From Sulfurimonas sp. (GTDB taxonomy: Bacteria > Campylobacterota > Campylobacteria > Campylobacterales > Sulfurimonadaceae): 54,424 nt of DNA. The notes below the pieces were generated by a model. It was not told the origin of the DNA. It did not search any database and was given only the letters and a program-made list of their open reading frames with translations. Location of the stretch: the NCBI RefSeq assembly GCF_018698455.1, contig NZ_JABIOQ010000001.1, positions 1 through 54,424 on the forward strand, written 5' to 3'. This document shows positions 47,435 to 54,424 of the stretch, piece by piece; position 1 is the first letter of the stretch, and every line of letters starts with the position of its first letter. The translations under genes were made by a program, and so were the position numbers.

Positions 47435-47833
47435 CTATTGTTTTTTTGAAAAATACTCAGCAGCTTCTGCATCCAGAGTCTCAACATGATGAAGTGACCA
47501 TGCCACTAAGTTACCATGAATGTATGCAAGTATCGCGTTTGGCTCTCTATTACCATCAAAATACTTTATTAAATGGGCAAGTTCTTTTAGGTGTCTGTCA
47601 TGCTCAGTTTTATGTTTTTGCATATCTGGAAATTCTGACTTTGTCATTATTTCTTCTTCATTATCAAAATGTATTTGTGTATGTGCTAACAGTTCTCTTA
47701 GCATTTGGGCTACTAAATCGAGTTCTTTATTTGTCGCAGCACCAGTAAGTTTATTTACAATGAGTGACTCTTCCATATGTGTGTCATTCATACTAGCAAT
47801 TGCTACCATTGGAATTTGCTCTAATGTAATCAT
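47435..47833 (-). CDS. Bacteriohemerythrin
   Basis: A 132-residue four-helix di-iron O2-binding protein. Ligand positions are visible: MNDTHMEE (first His/Glu region), HTQIHFDNEEEIM (HxxxHxxxE type), HKTEHDRHL and the C-terminal HHVETLD (HxxxxD). In relatives it carries or senses O2 or delivers it to oxygenases. It is co-transcribed with receiver-like copy B and divergent from another hemerythrin gene. Confidence 0.9.
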   Translation of the reverse strand: MITLEQIPMVAIASMNDTHMEESLIVNKLTGAATNKELDLVAQMLRELLAHTQIHFDNEEEIMTKSEFPDMQKHKTEHDRHLKELAHLIKYFDGNREPNAILAYIHGNLVAWSLHHVETLDAEAAEYFSKKQ

Positions 47834-47896
47834 AATATTTGTTCCTTAATTAATTGAGGTAAAATTGTTTAATAAATGGCATTATATCTTTATCAG

Positions 47897-47930
47897 TTGA
47901 GATATTATAATAAGATAGGTCTTATCTCAA
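47897..47930. promoter_or_regulatory. Inverted repeat between the divergent hemerythrin genes
   Basis: TTGAGATA at 47897-47904 and TATCTCAA at 47923-47930 form a perfect 8-base inverted repeat 18 bases apart. The 228-bp gap is the largest between active genes in this region. The repeat could be an operator that controls one or both genes, or a leader hairpin of the minus-strand transcript. It does not match the FNR/CRP spacing. Confidence 0.35.
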
Positions 47931-48023
47931 TAGTTAAAGAAAAAAATAAAATTACAGTATTAATTTCTTCTATATATATTTAAATTTTTCAGAATCTATC
48001 AGTAAGTATAAACTTTTTATAGA

Positions 48024-48029
48024 TATAAT
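48024..48029 (+). promoter_or_regulatory. Candidate -10 element for the second hemerythrin gene
   Basis: TATAAT lies 32 bases before the start at 48062, in a T-rich context. GGAG is found six bases before the start codon. Confidence 0.45.
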
Positions 48030-48061
48030 ATCTTTACAAACCTTAATTTTACGGAGATAAA

Positions 48062-48460
48062 ATGTTAATTCAATTAAACGAAATACAACAAGTGGCAAAT
48101 GAAGTTATGAATATGTTACACGAAGAAGAGTTAGAGATTATAAATGATTTTTACGATGCAGTTAAAGCCAAAGACATAGAAAAGATAGATGAACTTTTTA
48201 AAGTTGTTTTATTTGATGTTGAAGATCATTTTAAAACCGAAGAAGATATGATGGAACAAGCTAATTATGTTAATTTTCAAACACATAAAAGTGACCATGA
48301 CACTATGAGAGAAAAACTAAAAAAATTCCATGACCGTTGGGAAATACTTAAAAGCCCAAAAGAAGTACAAGGCTTTTTAGAAAAAGATTTTAAAAAATGG
48401 ATAAAGCTTCACATTTCAAAATGGGATACTGAGACTGCTCTGCACCTTGGACACTCTTAG
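48062..48460 (+). CDS. Hemerythrin-like protein
   Basis: A 132-residue protein with hemerythrin-type helices: MLHEEELEIINDF (first His), EDHFKTEEDMM (HxxxE), THKSDHD (His pair) and KLHISKWDTE (HxxxxD-like). It is distinct in sequence from the neighbour at 47435. It probably binds O2 or NO through a di-iron centre, though the ligand set is less complete than in the neighbour. Convergent with the DksA-like gene. Confidence 0.82.
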   Translation: MLIQLNEIQQVANEVMNMLHEEELEIINDFYDAVKAKDIEKIDELFKVVLFDVEDHFKTEEDMMEQANYVNFQTHKSDHDTMREKLKKFHDRWEILKSPKEVQGFLEKDFKKWIKLHISKWDTETALHLGHS

Positions 48461-48474
48461 TAAATAATAAGTAC

Positions 48475-48792
48475 TTAGTGGTTCTTAGCACAAGTCCCAC
48501 AAAGTCCTGCTTTTGGCATAATAAGAAGACGCTCTAAATCAATCTCTCCCCCACATTCATTACATGCAAGCGAAATATTACTTTTAAGACGTTCTATAAA
48601 ATAGAGGATTTTTCTTTTTCTCATGTAAATTCTTTTTAGTTTTCTTTGATTTACTTCTTCTTCACTGGCATTTTCAAAAGTTATCATGTCACTTAAAGTA
48701 GATTCAGGTGAGACGACATTTGTATGCAACTCTAGTTCTATTATTTGGATATTTGCTATCTCAACTTCTTTTTGGAGTTGATCTATTGTCAT
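48475..48792 (-). CDS. DksA/TraR-family zinc-finger protein
   Basis: A 105-residue protein with a helical coiled-coil-like N-terminal part (about 1-70) and a C-terminal C4 zinc finger with CNEC and CGTC separated by about 18 residues. Members enter the RNA polymerase secondary channel and alter transcription with or without ppGpp. The coiled-coil tip aspartates of true DksA are not obvious in this short form, so it may be a DksA-like variant with a different role. Confidence 0.8.
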   Translation of the reverse strand: MTIDQLQKEVEIANIQIIELELHTNVVSPESTLSDMITFENASEEEVNQRKLKRIYMRKRKILYFIERLKSNISLACNECGGEIDLERLLIMPKAGLCGTCAKNH

Positions 48793-48939
48793 AAAACGAC
48801 TCTTTTCATATAGGTATGCCTTATATTTAAATATTAAAATAATTAATTAACTTTTCTTTAATGTTATTTTATACTTTTTTAGCTCAAAAAAAGCTTTTTT
48901 ATCGTTATGATATGGAAAATGAGATGTTTATAGGGGGAT

Positions 48940-48964
48940 TAAAGAAGTCTCTTGCAAAGAGACT
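48940..48964 (-). terminator. Terminator of the double AAA+ gene
   Basis: On the minus strand AGTCTCTT, a 3-base loop and AAGAGACT (48964-48946) are followed by TCTTTAA. The hairpin lies 17 bases past the stop at 48981. Confidence 0.6.
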
Positions 48965-48980
48965 CCTGAGTAATAGAGTA

Positions 48981-51608
48981 TTATTTAGTGAGTATCTTAT
49001 TTAATTCATCAGCATATATAATTTCTTTTTCAAGAAGTAACTTAGATAAACTCTCAATTTTTTCCCAATGCTTATTTACTAAATTTGTTACATTTTTTTC
49101 ACCTTCAAGCATCCATCTTTCAAGTGCCCCGTCAATCTTCTCATGGTAGTGTTCTGTATCCTTACTACTTCTAGACTTCTTTTGTGCATCCATTACACCA
49201 TTAAGATTAATGTAACCAACTTCTTTGTCCATTCCATAATGAGCGATGGCAACATATGCATCACGTGTAGCTTGTTGTAAATCATTTGATGCACCAGAGT
49301 CCAAACCTTCTATTTCACCAAAGTTCTTAATCTGGGCTGCACGTCCGGCAAGTGAAACACATATTTTGTCTCTAAAGTCTTTGACCGTCATATTTTCTTG
49401 AACATCACTATAGTTATGTGAAATGAAGTGTTCATGGTTGTCTTTTGGTGTCAAACTCACATGTTCTATATTGATTTGAGGCATTAAAATTTTAGAAATA
49501 ACTGCACGAGATGCTTCATAAATAGCTGTCTCTTCAAACATTTGTTCTAAAGACAAGTAAGACTGTCTATCACCATACTTAATCGCGTTTATTTGATCTA
49601 TTAAAATCTCTTGAGTAATAGCAGGTAAGCTATGACGCAAGCAGTAAAAAGAAGCCTCTTTTCCTAGCATTTCAAGTTGAGAACCTGTAAAACCTGTCGT
49701 ATACATCAAGAGCTTTTTCATATCAAAACTACCACTTGTAGGTTTCTTTTGAATTACACTATCTAAGAAATACTGTCTTGCATCTTTATCAAGATTGTTG
49801 ATTTCAATGTGAATCTCAACGCGACCTGGTCTGATAATCGCAGCATCAATATTGTCTTTATAGTTAGTAGCTGCGATTACAAAGATATCTTCACCCTTTT
49901 TACCTGAAAAACCATCCATTTCGGAAAGAAGCTTATTGATAGGTACCTCTCTACCATTTTCACCATCACGTTTCCCAAGAGTATCTATCTCGTCAATAAA
50001 TATAATCGCAGGTGCATAAGCTTTGGCCTTTGCGAAAATAAGTTTTGTTCTCTCAGGTTTAAGTAGTTCGAGTCCCGTAGTAGAGATAAAAGGCAACTCT
50101 GCTTCTTTAGCAAAAGCTTTTGCAAGCATCGTTTTACCAGTTCCAGGAGGTCCATACAGAAGCATGCCTTTTGGTGGTTCAATGTTAAAAGTGTCTAAGA
50201 GTTTGGGTTCTTTAAAAAAGTTAATAACTTCACCAAGTCTCTGTTTTGCTTTATGATGTCCTGCTATATCATCAAATGAAACATTAGGAATGTCAAACAC
50301 AAGTCCATCTTCACTAAAGTCTTTAATTCTAATAACTTGTGAAAACTTACATGAATTAATTTTATATGTAATGACACCATTTTTATCACTAATAACATCA
50401 TCAATATCAAGGGTAGTATTTTTTCTAAACAACTCTCTTACAAGAGTTTCACTTTCAATAAGTGGGTCTAGTCTATCTTTTATAAATGTAACTACTTCTT
50501 TTGAGACAACAATTTTTATCTGTTTAAAACTCATTATTGTTCTGTCTGTGTCTTGCATATATTGGGTTATTCTATTAAAAAAGAAAGTACTCACTTTTTC
50601 TTTAATACGCCTTGCATCTAACTCAGGGGCAAAATTAAGCATCTGTATTGTTAAAAAGTTGTCAAAATTTCTAGCAACTACAAACTCGATTTTATACTGT
50701 TTAAAAAAATCATCTTTAAAGCTAAGAAACACTCTTTTAGATATTTTTTCAAAAGCGTCATATTCAAGCTTATTAAACAGAACGATATTCGCTTTAGAAA
50801 ATCTAGAAACAAGTTCAGGAACAATTGCTTCTTGCATACCGCCACTTCTAGTGTCTCTTTTCTGCTCACGTTTAATCGCTTCAAGAATCATAGATTCAGC
50901 TTGTATATAATCTTTTTTTACTAAGTCTTTAAACTTGTAGTCAAGATAAAGCTCTTTACCAACACTAGTAGTAATAACAAAAATTGTCTCTGTAAAATCT
51001 ACCATATAATTAGCATTTTCGTCATTATATATTATATCTGGGTCTTCACTACACGGCTCATCGGTTATTTTATCCCAACCACAAGCATCACGCATTTTTC
51101 CACCTTCAAAGATAGAAAAAAGGTTGTTCTGAATAATATTATCACACTTCTCAAACGAGTCGAGTACGATGATAGACTTAGGGTTTCTATGAACAAAACC
51201 TGTTAACTGACCAACACCATAGCCTTTCCAACCATTAGGATAACCATATAGTTCTCCACCATTTTGTTGGTGATACTGAGTCATATCAAAAGTCATAATT
51301 CTATATTTTGGTATATGCTTTGCCATGAGTTCAGCAAGGTAAGTTTTTCCAGTTGCTGGAGAACCTAAGAACAAATAAGTAGACTTTGGACCTTTTTCAT
51401 CCTTCATAGAAGTTTTCATACTATTTGTAACAATACTAATAGCTTGATCTTGTCCAAACAAATCTTTAGTGAGTTCTGCTTTAAATAACTTTACAAACTC
51501 TATGTTGTCTTGTGCCGCTTTAAGGGCAGATTCATCCCACTCAGCTCTTACTTCTAGCTTCTTGTGTTTCTCAATATTTGCTTTAACTCGTGCTTCATTT
51601 TCTGTCAT
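48981..51608 (-). CDS. Double AAA+ protein with inactive FtsH-type peptidase domain
   Basis: An 875-residue soluble protein, unlike any standard protease. Module 1 (about 45-240) resembles Clp-type AAA: Walker A GSPATGKT at 82-89 and GYGVGQLT at 130s. In the Walker B segment IVLDSFEK the catalytic Glu is Ser151, so hydrolysis there is unlikely. Module 2 (about 445-690) is FtsH-like and intact: GPPGTGKT near 485, IIFIDEID, RPGR. An M41 peptidase-like domain follows, but the zinc motif HEAGH reads YEASR (697-701); the third ligand Asp776 in SGASNDLQQAT is kept. No membrane span is present. It likely remodels rather than degrades proteins. It ends a region containing ClpS, hemerythrins and DksA-like genes. 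Confidence 0.85.
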   Translation of the reverse strand: MTENEARVKANIEKHKKLEVRAEWDESALKAAQDNIEFVKLFKAELTKDLFGQDQAISIVTNSMKTSMKDEKGPKSTYLFLGSPATGKTYLAELMAKHIPKYRIMTFDMTQYHQQNGGELYGYPNGWKGYGVGQLTGFVHRNPKSIIVLDSFEKCDNIIQNNLFSIFEGGKMRDACGWDKITDEPCSEDPDIIYNDENANYMVDFTETIFVITTSVGKELYLDYKFKDLVKKDYIQAESMILEAIKREQKRDTRSGGMQEAIVPELVSRFSKANIVLFNKLEYDAFEKISKRVFLSFKDDFFKQYKIEFVVARNFDNFLTIQMLNFAPELDARRIKEKVSTFFFNRITQYMQDTDRTIMSFKQIKIVVSKEVVTFIKDRLDPLIESETLVRELFRKNTTLDIDDVISDKNGVITYKINSCKFSQVIRIKDFSEDGLVFDIPNVSFDDIAGHHKAKQRLGEVINFFKEPKLLDTFNIEPPKGMLLYGPPGTGKTMLAKAFAKEAELPFISTTGLELLKPERTKLIFAKAKAYAPAIIFIDEIDTLGKRDGENGREVPINKLLSEMDGFSGKKGEDIFVIAATNYKDNIDAAIIRPGRVEIHIEINNLDKDARQYFLDSVIQKKPTSGSFDMKKLLMYTTGFTGSQLEMLGKEASFYCLRHSLPAITQEILIDQINAIKYGDRQSYLSLEQMFEETAIYEASRAVISKILMPQINIEHVSLTPKDNHEHFISHNYSDVQENMTVKDFRDKICVSLAGRAAQIKNFGEIEGLDSGASNDLQQATRDAYVAIAHYGMDKEVGYINLNGVMDAQKKSRSSKDTEHYHEKIDGALERWMLEGEKNVTNLVNKHWEKIESLSKLLLEKEIIYADELNKILTK

Positions 51609-51744
51609 GTTTTTGCTCTTTTAGTTCATTTGTTCGATTGAGTTGGGTTTTATTACTCAAGTATTATAATTATTTCCGTATAGTACTTGATTTTTCTTGA
51701 GTATAAGCATAAGCTAAAGGGGGGAGAAGGAAGATTTAAGGCTA

Positions 51745-51775
51745 AAGTAAACTCAGACTTTGTAAGAGTTTACTT
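51745..51775 (-). terminator. Candidate terminator of the tandem-repeat gene
   Basis: AAGTAAACTC at 51745-51754 and GAGTTTACTT at 51766-51775 form a perfect 10-base inverted repeat directly after the stop at 51777. The T run beyond is weak. Confidence 0.5.
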
Positions 51776-51776
51776 C

Positions 51777-52148
51777 TTATTGAGCCTTAGAATCTTGTAT
51801 ACGTTTTAACATCGCCTCTAGGTTTCCAGTAGAGCGCACTTCTACGACTGCATTAACTACTCCATGTAATGATACATTTAGTAAATACTCTGTCATATCT
51901 TCACTACCACTTTCTTTCATATTTGCATCTATCCTCATTTTTTGTGCTTCGGTTACTTTAAACCCAAGTTCTTCAGAGGCCTCGTGCATTGATTCTATTT
52001 TATTTACAACATTAAATGGTTCTACTTTGATTGCTACTACTTTTAAATATGCAGGTATCTCGTCAAAGCCATTTTCTAAGGTTCTAAGGAGTATTGTCTC
52101 TTTTTGTGCTGGTGTTACTTTAAAATTTATTTGTATATCTGGATTCAT
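51777..52148 (-). CDS. Protein with tandem MobC/RHH-like repeats
   Basis: A 123-residue protein made of two similar halves: INFKVTPAQKETILLRTLENG with IPAYLKVVA, and LGFKVTEAQKMRIDANMKES with MTEYLLNVS. The pattern (strand, VT-turn, two helices, YL) resembles ribbon-helix-helix or MobC-type DNA-binding units duplicated in one chain, which could bind DNA as a pseudo-dimer. No mobilisation genes are nearby, and the assignment rests on pattern only. Confidence 0.5.
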   Translation of the reverse strand: MNPDIQINFKVTPAQKETILLRTLENGFDEIPAYLKVVAIKVEPFNVVNKIESMHEASEELGFKVTEAQKMRIDANMKESGSEDMTEYLLNVSLHGVVNAVVEVRSTGNLEAMLKRIQDSKAQ

Positions 52149-52226
52149 AAGCTAATTTTTCCTTCTGCAGTTTTCGTGTGAAATAATATTGTAAACTCAC
52201 TTAAAAACATACAATTGTGATTATGT

Positions 52227-52232
52227 TATAAT
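52227..52232 (+). promoter_or_regulatory. Candidate -10 element for the gene at 52253
   Basis: TATAAT lies 21 bases before the start, within the gap divergent from the tandem-repeat gene. Confidence 0.4.
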
Positions 52233-52252
52233 AATTTTTATAAGGTAAAAAC

Positions 52253-52837
52253 ATGAAAAATAATGAAAATATTTTATTTATTGAAGATGCAAACAAACGA
52301 AAACTTTTTTATCGTTTTACACCAGCAGCTATAACTTCAAACTTTGTACCACTTGTTGTAGTCTTAGAAGACGAAGAAAAAGCTGCAGATATGAACTTCG
52401 AGTACAAAATGTGGAATATGCTCACACCCATTTACCCCTCTCATAAAAAAGAAGAATCTTGGGCTAAAGATCTTTTACAAGAGCTTATAAAAAAAATTGC
52501 CTATGACCTTGAATGTGAGGAGCATATTTATATGTATGGAAGTTCTACAGAAGGCTACAGAGCAATACTACACGGTATATTGGGTAAGGTGAATGCACTC
52601 TTTTCTAACACCTCTTATATAATGAAAGCTGATATTACTGATTTAAGTAATTTGCTAAATACTAAGGATACTTTTCCTATATTTTATCTCTGTACTGGTG
52701 AAACAAAAGTTTTTACTGATACCTGTAAAAAACATACACTAATATACCATTTGGACTTTTGTCCAGAGGCAAAAGAAAATGATGAAAAGTATATTTTAAA
52801 AGAGACTTTAGATATGTTTGAACGAATGACTTCTTAA
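52253..52837 (+). CDS. Alpha/beta-hydrolase-like protein of unknown function
   Basis: A 194-residue soluble protein. FVPLVVVLEDEEKA (about 32-45) looks like the first core strand and oxyanion region. IYMYGSSTEGYRAILHGIL (about 93-111) resembles the nucleophile elbow of esterase-D-like hydrolases, although GxSxG is altered to GSSTEG. The C-terminal part has no clear His/Asp partners in typical context. It could be a degenerate hydrolase used for binding. I do not recognise the family. Confidence 0.5.
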   Translation: MKNNENILFIEDANKRKLFYRFTPAAITSNFVPLVVVLEDEEKAADMNFEYKMWNMLTPIYPSHKKEESWAKDLLQELIKKIAYDLECEEHIYMYGSSTEGYRAILHGILGKVNALFSNTSYIMKADITDLSNLLNTKDTFPIFYLCTGETKVFTDTCKKHTLIYHLDFCPEAKENDEKYILKETLDMFERMTS

Positions 52838-52918
52838 ATATTTATTCCTTTAAAGCTATACAAGGTATAGATTTGCTACACTCTTTTATTAAAATAAAAA
52901 AACTTTAAAGGATTTGAG

Positions 52919-53128
52919 ATGAGCAGATTAGATATTAAGATACAAATGAAGCTTTTAAAAGAAGCTAAAGCATATCTAAAAGATGTAAAAGTAGCGGATG
53001 TAAGTACTCCTAAGAAACAAAAAGACGGTATTGTTTTAACAGAAGATCATATGATGGAGTGGCTTCAGGTATTTTTTGAAGACCGAATCATGCTAGATGG
53101 CTGTAATCAAAGTAAAGTAAAGTACTAA
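52919..53128 (+). CDS. Small protein of unknown function (69 residues)
   Basis: A short soluble protein with good ribosome-binding sequence (AAAGGA) about seven bases before the ATG. Sequence is helical at the N terminus (LDIKIQMKLLKEAKAYLKD) and has EDHMMEWLQVFFEDR near the C terminus. No family recognised. It lies 81 bp after the hydrolase-like gene and converges on ispE. Confidence 0.55.
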   Translation: MSRLDIKIQMKLLKEAKAYLKDVKVADVSTPKKQKDGIVLTEDHMMEWLQVFFEDRIMLDGCNQSKVKY

Positions 53129-53130
53129 AT

Positions 53131-53164
53131 AAAAAACTTCTTTAACTTTGTAGTTTAAAGAAAG
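53131..53164 (-). terminator. Terminator of ispE
   Basis: On the minus strand an imperfect hairpin (ACTTTCTTTAA with TTAAAGAAGT) spans the ispE stop and is followed by six T (53136-53131). This is the most conventional intrinsic terminator in the window. Confidence 0.6.
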
Positions 53165-54050
53165 TAGGTCCAGAACCAGAAAAGAACCAACCTTGCTTGG
53201 CTTCTTTTCTCAAGTCAGGGTATGCAATAATTGCAGCACTGTAGAGGTCATTTAGTATGGCTGGGTCTGAACTAAGTTCTAAAATACTTCTTGAGTTTAG
53301 TTTCTCCCAACCTGAAAATGAAGACAAAGAAATAGTGTCTAAGCAATTCTTTTTAAATGTCTTATAAACAACACTAGTATCACAGCCGATTGCTGGAGTA
53401 TACAGTTCTAACTTTAGTGGTTCTTCTTCAAAAAACTCAACAACTTCTCCAAAACCTGAAACATTTGCCGATGGATAGTTATAGATAAAAAATGGAAAAT
53501 CAGCACCAATTGTACTTCCTACTTTTGCTAATTCATCATTGCTTATTATGAGATTACAGACTTCTTTAACTAAACACATAAATGCAGCTCCATCAGAAGA
53601 ACCTCCACCTAAGCCTGCCTGTGAAGGTATGCGTTTAGAAAGGACAACCTTGTGCTCTTTAAAGAAGTCTATTATTTCCGAATCAGCAGTATAGTCACAG
53701 AGTGCTTTATATGCCTTATAGATAGTGTTTGACTCTAAAGGTATGTTATCATACCCCTCTATGATAAAGGTGTCGCATATACATGGTACGAAGCTTACTG
53801 TGTCGTATAGATCTTCTACACGCATAAAACGCGATATAAGTGTATGATACCCATCTTTATGTCCAGTAATTTTTAAAAATATATTTACTTTTGCATGGGC
53901 TTGTATACTGTAACCTGAAGCATTTGTTTGTATAGATAGTTTTTCTCTCTTTATATGCTGAGACTTATTTTTATTCTGTTTGTCGATTAAAGTAGCAATA
54001 CTATCTTCATCCCAAAATCCACCTTCGTCTCCACCTTCAAAACCACCCAT
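53142..54050 (-). CDS. ispE: 4-diphosphocytidyl-2-C-methyl-D-erythritol kinase with N-terminal extension
   Basis: A GHMP kinase of the MEP isoprenoid pathway. The core begins near residue 50 with QAHAKVNIFLKITGHKDGYH. The ATP loop IPSQAGLGGGSSDGAAF is at about 165, and GADFPFFIYNYPS near 193 fits the family. The 302-residue length includes about 48 extra residues at the N terminus, starting GGFEGGDEGGFWDED, low in complexity and acidic. AAGG precedes this start and no internal start fits the core, so the extension appears real. The C-terminal WFFSGSGPTFF is the normal glycine-rich motif. Confidence 0.92.
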   Translation of the reverse strand: MGGFEGGDEGGFWDEDSIATLIDKQNKNKSQHIKREKLSIQTNASGYSIQAHAKVNIFLKITGHKDGYHTLISRFMRVEDLYDTVSFVPCICDTFIIEGYDNIPLESNTIYKAYKALCDYTADSEIIDFFKEHKVVLSKRIPSQAGLGGGSSDGAAFMCLVKEVCNLIISNDELAKVGSTIGADFPFFIYNYPSANVSGFGEVVEFFEEEPLKLELYTPAIGCDTSVVYKTFKKNCLDTISLSSFSGWEKLNSRSILELSSDPAILNDLYSAAIIAYPDLRKEAKQGWFFSGSGPTFFKLQS

Positions 54051-54315
54051 ATTTAAAGCCTTTTCTTGTAAATAATATTTTTATTATAGAGCCACTTGCA
54101 GATTCAATTTCTAAAAGTAGCTAATTTTTATTCATCGCCATTTTAAGTTTTAAAAAATGACTATAATTTGTTTATCATGAATTTTACACTAAACCTACTA
54201 AATTTCTTTAAATATCATTTTTTGACTCCGTACTGTATATTTTTTGTTCTAAAGTCTAAAAATATTTATTACTCTTTATAGCACTAGGTAAATCCGATGA
54301 AAAATAAAATAAACC

Positions 54316-54424
54316 TTATATACCTTCTTGCTCAAATAAATCATCAATAAAATCATCACGATATAGGCAATTTCTTTTGATTTCAGCCATTGCCGTTTTA
54401 CCTGTTGGTAGAACTTTTTTATCT
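54316..54424 (-). CDS. 3' end of a gene cut by the window edge
   Basis: An open minus-strand frame from the right edge to a TAA at 54316-54318 encodes about 35 C-terminal residues, with TGKTAMAEIKRNCLYRDDF and an acidic end. Too short to identify. The 265-bp gap to ispE holds no further credible gene. Confidence 0.45.
   Translation of the reverse strand, partial: DKKVLPTGKTAMAEIKRNCLYRDDFIDDLFEQEGI

Noticed and set aside
50290-50910. 206-codon plus-strand open frame
   Set aside because: It lies wholly antisense to the double AAA+ gene, has Ser/Leu-rich shadow composition and no ribosome-binding site.
48981-51608. Annotating the 875-residue protein as FtsH protease or ClpA
   Set aside because: No membrane segments, no HEXXH zinc site, and an extra Clp-like AAA module; not ClpA either because the order and second module are FtsH-like.
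54178-54282. 34-codon plus-strand frame starting with ATG near the right edge
   Set aside because: No ribosome-binding site, highly biased Phe/Leu/Tyr composition expected from AT-rich non-coding DNA.

Overview
The window is AT-rich bacterial chromosome with very tight gene packing. It reads as a free-living, motile, chemotactic member of the Campylobacterota (Epsilonproteobacteria), close in style to Sulfurimonas or its relatives. That is inferred from gene content: a CheV-type chemotaxis operon, TlyA, a Campylobacter-like porin, hemerythrins, a truncated hemoglobin and a class II dihydroorotase. No database search was possible.

Layout. 1-0.6 kb: a gene-free stretch with a long hairpin, then tRNA-Ser(GCU). 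0.6-9.7 kb, all minus strand: nadE, a DegT-type aminotransferase and lpxK, then an acetate-uptake block (porin, DUF485 protein, acetate symporter, acetyl-CoA synthetase) and pyrF. 9.8-21.8 kb: a signalling island. A small cytochrome c, a double-receiver diguanylate cyclase, an NIT-domain chemoreceptor, CheY and a CheX-like phosphatase lie on the plus strand. They converge on a minus-strand operon cheY-STAS-cheA-cheW-cheV-cheR-unknown-cheB. 21.9-29.1 kb: a J-domain protein, exbB/exbD, a two-component pair, pyrC, a phosphohexomutase, an acetyltransferase and a conserved unknown. 29.2-35.4 kb: DUF455 protein, metallo-hydrolase, methyltransferase, thioesterase, cmoB, a cation diffusion facilitator, truD and ribF. 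35.5-36.2 kb: a scar in which transposase fragments of two families are fused in one ORF to a metallopeptidase tail. 36.3-43.0 kb: a LolA-like / FadL-like / beta-barrel / RND transporter operon that runs, through a 45-residue acidic ORF, into tlyA. 43.2-45.7 kb: ligA and a leucine-rich-repeat-variant protein.

45.8-52.1 kb is the most unusual part. A truncated hemoglobin and a hemerythrin are each followed in the same transcript by a paralogous receiver-like protein that lacks the conserved receiver lysine. A divergent ClpS sits between the two pairs. A second hemerythrin, a DksA-like zinc-finger protein and an 875-residue double AAA+ protein follow. The AAA+ protein ends in an FtsH-type peptidase domain whose HEXXH zinc motif has been replaced. 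The combination suggests an oxygen- or NO-responsive regulatory or protein-remodelling module; this is inference from context.

The right end holds a tandem-repeat DNA-binding-like protein, a hydrolase-like unknown, a 69-residue unknown, ispE with an unusual N-terminal extension, and the cut-off 3' end of one more gene.

Gene ends are economical. Two convergent pairs share a near-perfect palindrome that contains both stop codons, and many operon neighbours overlap by 4 bp. Several starts were moved to internal codons with better ribosome-binding sites; these are stated in the entries.
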